In this document: positions 1 through 10,674 of the stretch, in pieces
Layout of the letters: the number at the start of each line of letters is the position of its first letter
Position numbering within the stretch: position 1 is the first letter of the stretch
Source of the DNA: Dioscorea cayenensis subsp. rotundata
Taxonomy: Eukaryota > Streptophyta > Magnoliopsida > Dioscoreales > Dioscoreaceae
DNA length: 64,000 nt
Assembly (NCBI RefSeq): GCF_009730915.1
Contig: NC_052481.1
Coordinates: 1,364,001 to 1,428,000 of the forward strand
Reading direction: 5' to 3'
The notes under the pieces: model-generated
Told to the model about the DNA's origin: nothing
Databases searched by the model: none
The model's input: the letters and a program-made list of their open reading frames with translations, nothing else
Translations under genes and position numbers: made by a program

Positions 1-116
1 GGAAAGTTTAATAAATATAACAAATTAAATGGTCTAGGGATGGAATAATCAAACTCAACCCATGTGTTTTTGCTTTGCATAAGACTTTCTCCTCTCTTCA
101 CTCACAACCCTCCCAT

Positions 117-123
117 TATAAAT
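117..123 (+). promoter_or_regulatory. TATA box of COMT-like gene 1
   Basis: TATAAAT lies 72 bases before the chosen ATG at 195. It is followed by a C-rich leader containing CATCTCTTCA and a CCA repeat. The same order (TATA, CATCTCTTCA, CCA repeat, ATG) is seen at the two other full-length COMT copies in the window, which supports it as the core promoter. The rest of the promoter lies outside the window. Confidence 0.6.
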
Positions 124-194
124 CAACCCTTCATCTCTTCACTCCCTCCACCACCACCACCACCAACATCTCCACCTCCGCCATCATCACCATC

Positions 195-3100
195 ATGGCC
201 TCCTTTTCCAGTGATGCCATCGTCAACAACACCGTCTCTGAAGGTACCGACGAGCATGCATTGCTCCAAGCTCTGCAGCTCGTCAACTCCTCCATCCTCC
301 CCATGACCTTCAAAACAGCCTTCGAACTCAACCTCTTCAACATCATCTCCGCCGCCTCACCCAACCCCCTCTCAGCCACCGAAATCACCACCCTCCTCCC
401 TTCCTCCACTCCTTCAACCCCAGTCATGCTTGACCGCATCCTCCGCCTCCTATCCAGCTACTCCATCTTCACCTGCTCTCTCTCCACCGACCCCATCTCC
501 GGCGCCACCACCCACCTCTACGCCGCCGCCCCCGCCGTCAAATACCTCGCCCAAAACGAAGATGGTTTCACTCTATCCACTCTAGGCCTGATGAACCAAG
601 ACAAGGTCCTAATGGAAAGCTGGGACTATCTTAAGGACGCTGTCCTTAATGGAGGGATACCCTTCAACATGGCTCACGGCATGACTTCGTTTGAGTACCA
701 TGGCACTGATCCAAGGTTCAACAAGGTCTTCAATGAAGCCATGAAGAACCATTCAGGCATCATAATGAAGAGGATTCTGGAGAAGTATAGAGGGTTTGAT
801 GATGTGAAGGTGCTTGTTGATGTTGGTGGTGGTGTTGGTAATACTCTTGCTCAGGTTGTTGCTAAGCATAAGCATATTAAGGGTATTAATTTTGATCTCC
901 CTCATGTTATCTCTGAAGCCCCACTTATTCCTGGTATTTCTCTCTCCCTCCCTGATATATATATATATATATTCTTAATTATTATCTTTTATTATATTTG
1001 TTACCAATATTAAAGCATATGCACATGGAAAGTTAATCTATTCATCTATTCTCACTTTACTTGAGTTGACTCCCCCTATATTAGGAGGCTATAAACATTC
1101 AACATTAGTTGGACCATTTAATAAAATGGCCCTTCTTTTTAATTAAAACCAAATGGACGTAGGGGTATTTTAATCGTCAAAATAAGATTAGGGGACCATC
1201 AGCATCACCACATGGGTGATATGATATCTTGACCCTATGGGCTGACGTGACATTTTTAAATAAAAAAATCCCGATTTTTTTAACTCCCGAATTGCTTTTC
1301 TAATCGATAAGTTGGGCTTTATTCTCGTGGTTTTTTACTAATTTTTTTTAAAAAAAATTTATTAAACTTTTAAAATTTATTAAACTTTTAAATAATTTTT
1401 TTAAAAATATACAAGTGTGTTTTTTTAATTTAAATCCCTTATTTCTTTTATAATTAACAAATTATCTTTTCCCTTTGATTATTTAACCCAAATTTTATTT
1501 GAAAAAATATGTATTTTTTTAATTTATTAAAAAAATTAATTTTAAAGAATATATTTGAATATGAAAACACAAATTTTAAAATTTTAACTTTTAAAATTAT
1601 TAAATCTTTAATGAAACAACTTTTTAAGCAATATATAAGTGTGGCTTTTTATTTGTATTATAATTAACAAAAACTGTTTGATTACTTAACCCAAATTTTG
1701 CTTAAAAACATAATGAATTTTTTTTAATTTATGAACTGAACAGTGTATGAACAGTACATGGAACAGTACTGTTGGGGGAGAGATTTGAACCCATGACCTC
1801 CCCCTTACACTTTGATGTCATACCATTGGGTTATCCAATGGTTTGAAATTATAATTTAATTCTTACTTATCTTCTTCACTATTTCACCCGAGCTCACCTT
1901 AATCAGGTTTTGATGAGTTTGTGCAATCCCATAATGGTTTATTAAGGTTGGGGTGACCCCAAATGGTCTCTTTAATATAGTGGTTTAATGAAACTGTTTG
2001 GTTTTGAAAAATCCACTAGAGAAGTGAAGGATGGTTGAGCAGGCTCCCAAAATGAGGGTGAACTTGTCACTCGGAAGAGAGGATGAAAATTTTAAATAAA
2101 ATTATGTAAGAGTAAAATACTAATTTTAAAAAATTATATATGGATGCCTTCAACATTTTGTTTTAAAAATAGAGATTTATTGGATATATAAAATTTTTGT
2201 AGGAATCTATTTTAAATGTTTTAAGGCACTTGATTTTAATGTAAGAGATCAAATCCTTTTCAGTACATAGTTGAGGTGTACTAATAAAAACTGTATATAT
2301 TTAAGGTGATTTGTTTGCATTGTGAAAAAAAAAAGTTTTAAATGGTTTTTGTTTGTTATGTGTTTTGACAAAGGTGTGGAGCACGTTGGTGGAGATATGT
2401 TTAATAGTATTCCAAAGGGAGATGCCATTTTGATGAAGGTGTGTCTCTCTTTCTCTTCGTTTCTGCATCATAAAAGAAAAAGAAAATATCACATGGGTAC
2501 ATGGATACATATATGTATTTAAGTATTTTATAGGAATATGGATATTTCTGATTGGGTATATTAATATTTACAACTATGCACTGTTATAATAATAAATATA
2601 TAAATTAAAAAAAAACTAAAAACAAGATTATGTTATATGATCAGTAAAAACAAGACTAATTTCAATTAATTTGTAAAATAATATTAATTAATGTTCTTGT
2701 TCTATAAATTATGAAATCTATCAGAATATTTGTACATGTTTTGATTTAAAACTTGCTTGAATTAGTATTTCTGTATAATAATATGTTAACAAACAAACAT
2801 TAGTAATAATATGAGCTTGGAAGTGGATGGAAAACCCTTATCTTTTGTATCTTGTATACATTAAATTATTTAATATGTATATTTAATTAACCAAGTAAGT
2901 TTATGTTCTTTATTATTAATATAAATAAATATTAATAATGTGTTGAATTTTTCAGTGTGTTCTACATGATTGGAGTGATGAGGATGGACTTAAAATACTG
3001 AAAAATTGCTGGAAAACTCTGCCTAAAAATGGAAAATTGATATCGGTAGAATACATACGTCCGACGACTCCTGATAACACAAATATAACACAATATTTGT

Positions 3101-3252
3101 CTAGTTTGGATATAGCCATGTTAGCATATAATCCTGGCGGTAAAGAAAGAACTGCACAAGAGTTTGAATCAATGGCCAAACAGATTGGTTTTTCTTCAAT
3201 CAAACCTAAGTTCAGTTTAACCGGTCTTTGGCTTATTGAACTCTATAAATAA
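195..3252 (+). CDS. caffeic acid 3-O-methyltransferase-like gene 1, three exons
   Basis: Exons 195-933, 2374-2438 and 2956-3252 join through GT-AG introns into 366 codons, the usual length for plant class II small-molecule O-methyltransferases. These cytosolic dimers move methyl groups from S-adenosylmethionine to phenolic hydroxyls in lignin and flavonoid pathways. The N-terminal dimerisation domain covers about residues 25-125. The SAM-binding motif LVDVGGGVG is near residue 207 and INFDLPHVI follows. Catalytic His272 (HDWSDE), Glu300 and Glu332 match alfalfa COMT His269, Glu297 and Glu329 at a constant offset of three. The block from [11 protein letters not shown] to [15 protein letters not shown] is COMT-like, but the position equal to alfalfa Ala162 is Ser. 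An in-frame ATG at 75 lies upstream of the TATA box, so I rejected it. The exact substrate (caffeate, 5-hydroxyferulate or a flavonoid) cannot be read from sequence. Confidence 0.88.
1741..1850 (-). repeat. tRNA-like (SINE-like) segment in intron 1 of COMT-like gene 1
   Basis: Read on the minus strand, this stretch has an RNA polymerase III B-box-like GGTCATGGGTTCAAATC, preceded by an A-box-like TGGTATGACATC. This arrangement is typical of plant tRNA-derived SINEs. It sits inside about 1 kb of intron 1 (roughly 970-2010) that has no counterpart in the paralogous intron of gene 3. No poly(A) tail or target duplication was found, so it is probably a fragment. Confidence 0.35.
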
Positions 3253-3490
3253 ATAGTTTTTATATTATGCCTGTCTATGTCTTTGTTGAGTCTTAAATCT
3301 TATTTTAGTTTAGCCGGTGTTTGGCTTATTGATTTACTCTATGAATAAAATAGTTTTTATATTTTGTCTGTCCATGTCTTTGTTGAGTCTGAAACCTTAT
3401 TTTAGTTTAGCCGGTGTTTGAATTGTTGGTTTACTTTATAAATAAATATTTATTATATTTTGTCTATCAATGCTTTTATTGAATCTTAAT
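3206..3490 (+). repeat. ~100-bp tandem repeat of the COMT C-terminal coding end and 3' UTR, three copies
   Basis: The last coding segment of gene 1 plus its first 3' UTR bases recurs twice downstream, at about 3299-3397 and 3398-3490. Each copy carries TTTAGTTTAGCCGGTGTTTG, a near-copy of the stop region, and the phrase TGTCTTTGTTGAGTCT. The repeats lie after the stop at 3250-3252. Gene 3 has two copies in the same relative place. Confidence 0.75.
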
Positions 3491-4047
3491 TTGAGTTTGT
3501 GATTTAGGTTGTAATAGAATGAGACGGGATGAGGAGCAGTGTTTGCACCTCACCTAGCCCCACCATACCCAAATGGTGGTATTCTAAATACCACAATCGC
3601 TACCTCGGTTTTTCTGTTTTTCTTCATCGCCCGGCGCCATATTTTTTATTTTTTTTTTCAATATATTTATGAAAGTAAAGTTGCAAACAAACAATTAAAA
3701 TTCCTAAAGACATTTATAAACTAAAATTTCTAAAACACATCCTTTATTCCGAAGAATCAAGAGATCCGTATAATATTTATTAATAAGTTAAAATTAAATT
3801 AAAATAAATAAAAATTTAATATTATTTTTAATTAAATCATTAAATATATAAGTATAATCAAAACACACAATTATTAAAATTGAGTGGATATAATCTTATA
3901 TTTTGATATGCAAATTGATAAAATTTAACTAATTCCCCTCGGGGCGACCACAACGGATGGTGTTGTTTCTGAGGTTGTAACTGGACTTGCAACTGTATTG
4001 AAATTTCTGAAATCTTCGGCTTTCTTTATCACGGCTGAAAAAGAAGT

Positions 4048-4861
4048 ATGATAGCTGGTTACATCTTTTACTTTGTCTTCTTTTTTTTTCTTCTGAAATA
4101 CTTGTATAGCTCCCTAGTCAGACGGGTAATTTCATCATCTTCTTCTTTGTCTTCAGTCACAATAGTCTATTGCAACTCTGTCGGCCTTGTTGCTTTAGCT
4201 TTCAGAGCTATATCTTCTTCTCTTCTATTTGGATTCAGATTCATCTCATAGGCTTGTAGAGATCCCATCAACTCATCAAGTCTCATAGTTGTGATGTCCC
4301 TTGCTTTTTCTATTACAGCAACTTTAGCATCAAATCTTCTTGGAAGAGACTTGAGAGTTTTCTGAACAAGTTTTTTATCAGAATACTTCTTACCAAGTTG
4401 AAATACTTGATTTGCTATGTCCATCAGCTTGCTGTTGAATATGGTGATAGTCTATTCTTCTCTCATCTTGAGATTCTCAAATCTAGCTGACAACATCTGG
4501 AGCTTGGAGATTTTCACCAAATTTGTAACTTCATGAATTCTTTGTAGAATGTCCCAAGCATTCTTGGCACACTCACATGTTGCAATATATTTGAACTGGT
4601 TCTCATATACTCCTCCAAAAATAGCATTGAGTGTTTTCACATTAGCATTTGCTTTGAGCATATCTCCAGGACTCTAGTTGCTCTTTATCTTCATGGTCTC
4701 ATTCATGTTTTCATCAACTTCAATCGGGGGAGACCATCCTTCTTCCACATCTGCCCATGCACTCTTATCAAGAGATTTGATGAAAGCCTTCATACATGCC
4801 TTCCAGTATGGATAATTTGGTCCATCGAGCAACGGTGGTCATGTAATGGAAGCTTTTTCTT
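4048..4861 (-). pseudogene. Copia gag remnant (DUF4219/UBN2 type)
   Basis: Translation of the minus strand gives a typical Copia capsid: GPNYPYWKACMKAFI, then AWDILQRIHEVTN and LQMLSARFENLKM, then SYSDKK-type text KKYSDKKLVQKTLKSLPRRF and TMRLDELMGSLQAYEMNL. In-frame stops interrupt it near 4667 and 4450, and the C-terminal lysine-rich part degenerates after about 4166. The start codon region is also damaged. It cannot make capsid protein. The CCHC knuckle expected next is absent because the element is cut off there. Confidence 0.8.
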
Positions 4862-4933
4862 TTCTGACCATCAATGGAACTTGTTAGGACCTTGCCGACT
4901 TAATTTGAAACCAAAACGAACACAGTAACCTAG

Positions 4934-4945
4934 GCTATGATACCA
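4934..4945 (-). other. Copia primer-binding site (initiator tRNA-Met)
   Basis: TGGTATCATAGC on the minus strand lies directly inside the LTR edge at 4948. It differs at one base from TGGTATCAGAGC, the usual complement of the initiator tRNA-Met 3' end in plant Copia elements. It fixes the LTR as the 5' one and the element as minus-strand. Confidence 0.75.
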
Positions 4946-4947
4946 CT

Positions 4948-5932
4948 TGTTAGTCCCATGGTGTGGTTTGTAGATTTAGACAACACTCAAACACTCAAGG
5001 AAATCTCACATAAACCAAACAAAAGAAGACACACGAAATTGGTAACCCAGTTTGGCGTCCACTCGCTTACGTCTGATGGTCCAAGACAGGAGATAAACAA
5101 TCCACTAAAAGAGGTGAAAATAAATGAGTACAAACACTTTGTTACTCATACTCACAAATACAGATCACTACACTTTGTCACTCACACTCACACACAATCT
5201 CAAAGCAAGGTAGCTTATATAGATGCCTCAACGTCCCAAAAATAACCCATATTTCTTTTAGAATCTCCGCGGCTACTAATTTTAAAACATTCCAAAATTA
5301 ACTGTTGCAACTCCTGTTGTAGTACAACTTATCACATGGCCTTGACTCACCGACTTGACTAAGTTTTTAGTTCCGCTTGAAGTGACCTCAAGATCCATCA
5401 ACCTCCCTGTCATGCTGAGTAGGAGTTGATGTAGCCAGATCTCCCGATCCAGACTACCAGCAACTAACCCACCTCCTCAGTTTCTCATCACGCAATCCCC
5501 TTGCATGGGGCACACGACTTTGTGCATCTTCAAGAAACTTTCCAAACTTGATCTTCAATTCACCCCAAGTTTGGCCTTCAAATCTTCCCAAAAAAATATC
5601 TTCAATCAATCATGCCATTCATACCAACAATAGGTATCTCTCCAATTTGGCATGTCTTTAATCATACCTCTAATAGTCTTCAATTAGCTCAATCCATATT
5701 TAGTCTTTAATCAAATCTCCTAAATATGTTATTGATAAGATCTTGCTTTTAAGTTGTAATACATACCAAAAATAGCTCCACCAAGATCTCCCAAGATATT
5801 TGCCTCAAATCTAAGACTCCTTACTACGTCACCAAGGTTCCCATGTCATCATTTATGCCACACCACAAAGGTTGCCACATTACCTTGACTTGGTTTCAAA
5901 TCATGCCAATTAAAGTGCTTTTGAACTAACAA
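4948..5932 (-). repeat. Copia 5' LTR, about 985 bp
   Basis: On the plus strand the LTR begins TGTTAG and ends CTAACA, the expected TG...CA inverted termini. It matches the reverse complement of 31964-33040 along most of its length, for example ACACTCAAACACTCA, GATTGGTAACCCAGTT-like text and GATAAACAATCCACTAAAAG. ORFs inside are chance ORFs. Confidence 0.8.
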
Positions 5933-6953
5933 GTACATAAGCATGACCAGAAATATGAAAAACTAGGGACCTAGTCCTCCTAACACTACTTTCTTAGTTT
6001 TCTTCTATTTTCACGTGGTTTGAGCCCATTCGATTTCAATTTTCCCGACTCTTTCGCCGAAAATCATGCTTCAATGTTTCTTTTTGACTTTGTTGACTTT
6101 GGTCTTCTCATCACATAGTACACCGACACATGATAGCCTGGACTTTCACCTCATTATCAACCAAGCATTCAGACACGCAATTAGATTCAAATAGAAATGA
6201 TTACAATTAAAAAAAATTAAAGCATAAAAAAAATCCAACAACCAATATCAAATGTATAAACCCTAGAGTTCAACTATGTCCAAACAACTACAAATTAGTC
6301 CTCCATTAATGGGGGCAAGCATCCAAGATACAAATAATAGGAGGAAGCATGAAAGTCATGAAAATCCCCTTCTCTATCGTGTCAATAAAGGATCTTCGGA
6401 GAAGCCCCAAGAAAGCTTCAACACATGCCACCAAGGTAAACTTGACGGCTACGATTTTCAATCCCCTTGAATGTTGTATGAACTCCCTTTGAAATCACCT
6501 TTTAAGTGCTGGAGATTCATCTCTTATTTTCCCTAATTTCACCTCTAAGAAGCACCCAAAAGAAAAGTATGGAATGTCCTAATAATCCTTATAGGTTTTA
6601 TTTATACCCGACTGTTTACGGGCTGCCGCACAGAAGATTCGGGTTGGTCGGCGGTGCACCCCTTGAGGGGGATCCCGCCGTTTAGCTTCTTGCGCCTTCT
6701 GGGTTTTTGCGCCCGTCGGCTCGCACTCATGTCAATTATTCCCAAAGTACTGTTTATTCCACAATATCATTCATCAATTATTCCCAAAGTACTGTTTATA
6801 ATATTGTTTGAGTAGGCCCGGTGGGTTCCATATAAGAGGAGGTGTATCTTTTTCTTCCAAAATTGTATAGCACTGAGGATTTATTAGTTTGGTATAATTT
6901 TTATAAATTTTCTGGGCGTATACATGATAGATTTTATTATTCCATTTTTAGTA
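5933..6953. other. intergenic; possible decayed LTR, no gene seen
   Basis: The stretch has no supported gene. At about 6590-6730 it is locally GC-rich, and on the minus strand that part is followed by GGGTATAAATAAAACC, a TATA-like signal of the kind seen in plant LTRs. It may be a decayed LTR of another family, but no termini were found. A 25-bp direct repeat beginning TCAATTATTCCCAAAGTACT occurs at about 6732 and 6774. Confidence 0.3.
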
Positions 6954-7259
6954 GGCGTTTGGTTGAATGTAGTTGAAAATGCAGTGGATTTGTAAATACA
7001 AATCCTTGGATTTGATAATTCAGGAGAGTCAAATCCAGTGTTTGGTTAGATGTATTTGTAATACTGGATCACAGAATATTGTGTTTGGTTGAATGGATTT
7101 GTAAATTTGGATTTAGAAAACATGTGTCTGATTTGATATAATAATTAATATATACATTATAAAATATACATTTAATTTTAAGTAAATATGAATTTAAATT
7201 TAAAATATTATTAGTAATTAATATAATTAATAAAAACTTAATTTATTATAATAAAAATA

Positions 7260-7905
7260 TTATATATTAATTATTTATTAAAAATAAGTAATATAATATA
7301 ATAAATCAATTATATACTATATTACTAATATTAATTACACTATAATTATATTTTATTTAATATTTTTTATAAAATATAATTATAGTGTAATTAATATCAT
7401 GAGTAATTAACATAATTAATATATATTTAATTTATTATAATAAAATATCATATATTAATTATTTTTATATTTAATATTTTATAAAATATAATCAGTGTAA
7501 TTAATATCATGAGTAATTAATATAATTAATATATACTTAATTTATTATAATAAATATAATTTATTAATAATTTATTAAATTAATTAATATAATATAATAT
7601 ATGAATTATATATTACATTACTAATATTAATTACACTGTACTTATATTATATTTCATATTTTATAAAATATAATTATAGTGTAATTAATATTATGAGTAA
7701 TTAAAATAATTAATCTATACTTAATTTGGTATAATAAATATAATTTATTAATAATTTATTAAAATAGTTAATATAATATAATATAATATAATATAATATA
7801 TCAATTATATATTATATTACTAATATTAATTACACTATAATTATATTATATTTAATATTTTATAAAATATAATTATAGTGTAATTAATATTATAAGTAAT
7901 TAATA
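7260..7905. repeat. tandem array of AT-rich palindromes inside MITE copy A
   Basis: A roughly 85-90-bp palindrome recurs near 7321, 7615 and 7818, with a partial copy near 7480. It is built from ATTAATTACACTATAATTAT, a short AT centre and the inverted ATAATTATAGTGTAATTAAT. The copies are joined by TATAATAAATATAATTTATT-like spacers. It is non-coding and would fold into strong cruciforms or hairpins. Confidence 0.75.
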
Positions 7906-7985
7906 TAATAAATATGAATTTAAATTTTGAATATTATAAGTAATTAATATAATTAATATAGTTGCATGTGAGGGATTCATTAGAT

Positions 7986-8028
7986 GGGATTTTGGAATTC
8001 GGTCATTTTGGCCGAATTCCATAATCCC
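7986..8028. other. 43-nt hairpin of MITE copy A
   Basis: GGGATTTTGGAATTCGGTC pairs with GGCCGAATTCCATAATCCC around a central ATTTT (two mismatched positions by eye). It has the same length and the same centre (CGGTCATTTTGRCCG) as the hairpin at 14866-14908, although the outer stem bases differ. Confidence 0.8.
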
Positions 8029-8454
8029 ATGACTTTTGGATTTGGAAATACAAAGTAAATTTAAATCCTTTGAAACAAACAAAGGATTTCTCAAATCCAA
8101 GGATTTTCAAATCCTTTGACTTTCAAATCCACTCAAACAAACACCCCCTTAACGTGTGATCGAGTTAATAAATCTTTAGAGGTAAGTCATCGTAACTAAC
8201 GTACCTCCATACCTATATGAAAAATTTATTTTTATCATGACATGTCTATGAATTCTTCTTCTTTTATGAAAAAAATGAATTTTCATAGCATTATGGTGAT
8301 GGCCTATCGTAATGCACTACTAAATAATATTTGAAGACTAATGTAATAAAAAAAAAAATCAATTTTGGCATGAAGAATAAAGTTAATATTGTGATCAACT
8401 TTCTTTGTGGAATCGCTTTGCTATTAGTGATGTATCAATTTTATAAAAGATGAT

Positions 8455-8480
8455 AACCCTAAACCCTAAACCCTAAACCC
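8455..8480 (-). repeat. short interstitial telomere-like repeat
   Basis: About three and a half copies of CCCTAAA, the Arabidopsis-type plant telomere unit, lie in otherwise AT-rich unique sequence. The tract is too short to be a chromosome end. It could be a telomere-mediated repair scar or a promoter-type telo-box cluster, but no gene starts next to it. Confidence 0.8.
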
Positions 8481-8564
8481 CTAGCGATGAACTATGGGTA
8501 AAAGTATCACTTTGAGTGGCACTAAAATGTTTCAGTAAGTATAACATTATTGTACTACACTGTA

Positions 8565-8760
8565 ATGATGTGTACACAGCTTGCTCGGTCACGCTCATGC
8601 CATAATTCATATTGGGAGTTGTTTCCGGCGAAGATGCTGAGGTGGCCAATTATAGAGCCATCCACATCGGACGCCACCTCAACACCTTCGCCGAAAAAGC
8701 CCCCAAACATGAAATTATGGCTAGTGAGTGCTGACGAGTAACCGTCATGATCAGCATCAT
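8565..8760. other. 196-nt imperfect foldback (miRNA-precursor-like)
   Basis: Arms 8565-8646 and 8673-8760 are imperfect inverted copies around a 26-nt loop. The inner arms (8599-8646 and 8673-8721) match at about 40 of 48 positions, for example GGCGAAGATGCTGAGGTGGC against GGCGAAGGTGTTGAGGTGGC. The outer arms are weaker, and both arms begin ATGATG. It is more GC-rich than its surroundings. Size, mismatch pattern and loop suit a plant pre-miRNA or a young inverted duplication. It could also be a very short foldback transposon. No promoter was recognised. Confidence 0.55.
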
Positions 8761-10625
8761 TCTAAAAACATGTAGTCGCAGATGTTATCTTTACGAAAGC
8801 ATTTGTGCGCGAGTGATCTTTCACTCCCATGAACTATGGATGATCTCGTGTCCATATATCTGCTGGCTCCCACAAACTAGAACCGTGGCCTACCAGCGAC
8901 TCATTTGGGCAAGAAACTGTATAACATTATGATCATGATATGTGCATTAATTCTGGTATGTGGAAATATTTCATATGTGCATTAATTCTTGTATGTGGAA
9001 AAATTGAAATATTACTAGTAATATGACCATGACATGCGTATCAACTCGTTTCTCTTGAAAAACTGAAGTTTTTACATAGTCATGACATGCACGTCAAGTT
9101 ACAATGTAGCAGTCCAAAAACAGTGAAAGCTGGCAAACATCGACTATAAAAGAACATATATAAACTTATAAATAAATCCAAAGTTAATTGTTACACAATG
9201 CAAGTATCTAATAAAAAATGAACATGACTTGTCAAATTGTTCACATTAAACACTTTTCATTAAAATTTGAGAACGGCCTTCGAGTCAACTCAAGCTTGGA
9301 AACTAAAACAAAAATGAGTGATTGTGAATGTCAGTCGGTGCCAGAAACATCACGTTTCTATTTTGTATATAGCTGAATATATGTATGAAACAAAGTCATT
9401 GTAATTTATATGAACACGAAAACTATATTGAAAAGTCTATCACATGTTGTAATACTTTTCAACTGAAAAATCATTAAAAAATTTCTTAAAAGGATTTTTA
9501 TTAGACGAAATTTATTTATTTCACCTCCTTACAATTTTTTTCTTTCTATGAGCAAATGTATACACATGTGCAATAAAATAAAAATAAAAATAACAATAAA
9601 CTAATTAAGATAATTTTTAAAAATCTTTTTATACATTTCAATTCACATATTTTTTCTTGTATATTGGGAAGGAGTTAAACTTCCTTTTATGAAAGTCAGT
9701 TAGAAACCGTTTGGTTATTAATGTGGCAGCCCAAATTTTTTTTCATTTATGGTTAGTAAAAAAATACTTTAATGAACCACAAGAGATTTGGAGTAAATAT
9801 TTGTGTTTAAATGGAATCTAATATAAAGTTTAATGTTTGAAAGGATGGAAACTTTTGACGTAAATAAAATTTTATTTTTCTAATTAATGATTGTTATTTA
9901 TTGATTTTTTAAAATAATAATTAAATATATTTATTTGGCATGATTAAATGTTATAATAAAATAAAATTATGCACATAATGACAATGAATAAAATAAAAAT
10001 AAAATAAAACAATCTTTTACAATTCTCAATATCTCTTCATTAATAGATATTAGAAGAAATTTGATCACGAACAATAAATTAGAGACAAACAGATTGTATT
10101 TGGGTTAAGGTTATGAAATTTTGAAGAACCTTTGGACAAAGGGTAAATATGTTTTTTTTTTTTTAAATAATTATGGGAATTCTAAGTCATATTCATAAGA
10201 CTTCCAAATTCCAGAGATTATTGTTAACAATTAAATTTGGTGAATTTTTACTATCTTCAAATAATAACTATTCTTTTTCTTCTATCTATTCACAACCAAT
10301 CCTACCAACTATGCATTTAGGTAAGTGTGAGGTGGGAGTTAATTGAAAACTTTTGATCAAACTAAAATTTTATTTTTTTAATTAATAAGAGAATTGTACT
10401 GTCTTTGGACATTTGCGTACTCACTAAAAGGTTCTTTTTAAACTTTTGCACTGACCAACAAGTTTATACTTTTACCTACAATTTTGTTTTTGTAATTATT
10501 ACAAACATCAAATTAATTTTTAGAATATTAAAAATGCCGATATTTTTTTTTCTTTTCTTTCACTCAATAAATAAAATGTCTCCAAAGAATTTTCCTTCCC
10601 TCCCTAATGGACCCCACCTCCCCAC
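8761..10625. other. intergenic region upstream of COMT-like gene 2
   Basis: No gene is seen. A block at 9191-9270 is the inverted counterpart of 30138-30215 upstream of gene 3 (shared GTGTTTAATGTGAACAATTT on the minus strand). The rest is AT-rich, with local repeats of CATGACATGCGTATCAA-like text near 8940-9110 that reappear near 15370. Confidence 0.4.
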
Positions 10626-10634
10626 TATATATAA
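10626..10634 (+). promoter_or_regulatory. TATA box of COMT-like gene 2
   Basis: TATATATAA lies 49 bases before the ATG at 10675. It is followed by CCCTCCTCATCTCTTCA and a (CCA)n leader, matching the leaders of genes 1 and 3. Confidence 0.7.
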
Positions 10635-10674
10635 CCCTCCTCATCTCTTCACCACCACCACCACCACCATCAAC

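Larger units (their letters stand above)
3930..5932 (-). mobile_element. truncated Ty1/copia retrotransposon (5' LTR plus partial gag)
   Basis: The element reads on the minus strand. Its 5' LTR (4948-5932) is followed by a primer-binding site and then a gag remnant that stops near 3930, before any zinc knuckle or pol. No 3' LTR is present. The LTR is homologous to the solo LTR at 31964-33040 in the opposite orientation, so two members of one family are in the window. The inner break near 3930 falls in sequence shared with the 3' flank of COMT-like gene 3, so the element entered this flank after or during the gene duplication. Confidence 0.8.
6954..8148. mobile_element. MITE-like non-autonomous DNA transposon, copy A
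   Basis: The left edge GGCGTTTGGTTGAATG and the right edge (reverse complement GGGGGTGTTTGTTTGAGTGG) form imperfect terminal inverted repeats, and the subterminal regions are rich in GGATTTG words on both sides. The interior is AT-rich and non-coding. A 43-nt hairpin at 7986-8028 is shared in structure with copy B (14128-15029). The element is enlarged by an array of AT palindromes at about 7260-7905. The target duplication is not clear (TA or a TTA-like trinucleotide). Confidence 0.65.

Noticed and set aside
75..194. N-terminal extension of COMT-like gene 1 from the in-frame ATG at 75
   Set aside because: It begins before the TATA box at 117-123 and encodes a His/Ser/Thr-rich stretch with no family counterpart. 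The ATG at 195 fits the family start.
131..439. Minus-strand open frame across COMT exon 1 (and similar ones at 10755-10976 and 29279-29650)
   Set aside because: It is a shadow of a GC-rich exon on the other strand. In gene 3 the 3' part of the 29279-29650 frame, after the frameshift, is likewise not real protein.
1741..1850. A functional tRNA gene
   Set aside because: Only A-box-like and B-box-like words are present. No cloverleaf with a paired acceptor stem and anticodon loop could be drawn.
7200..7950. CRISPR-like or satellite array
   Set aside because: The repeats are palindromic AT units in a MITE with no regular unique spacers, and the genome is a plant.
10405..10674. N-terminal extension of COMT-like gene 2
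   Set aside because: The frame is open by chance through AT-rich promoter sequence upstream of the TATA box at 10626.
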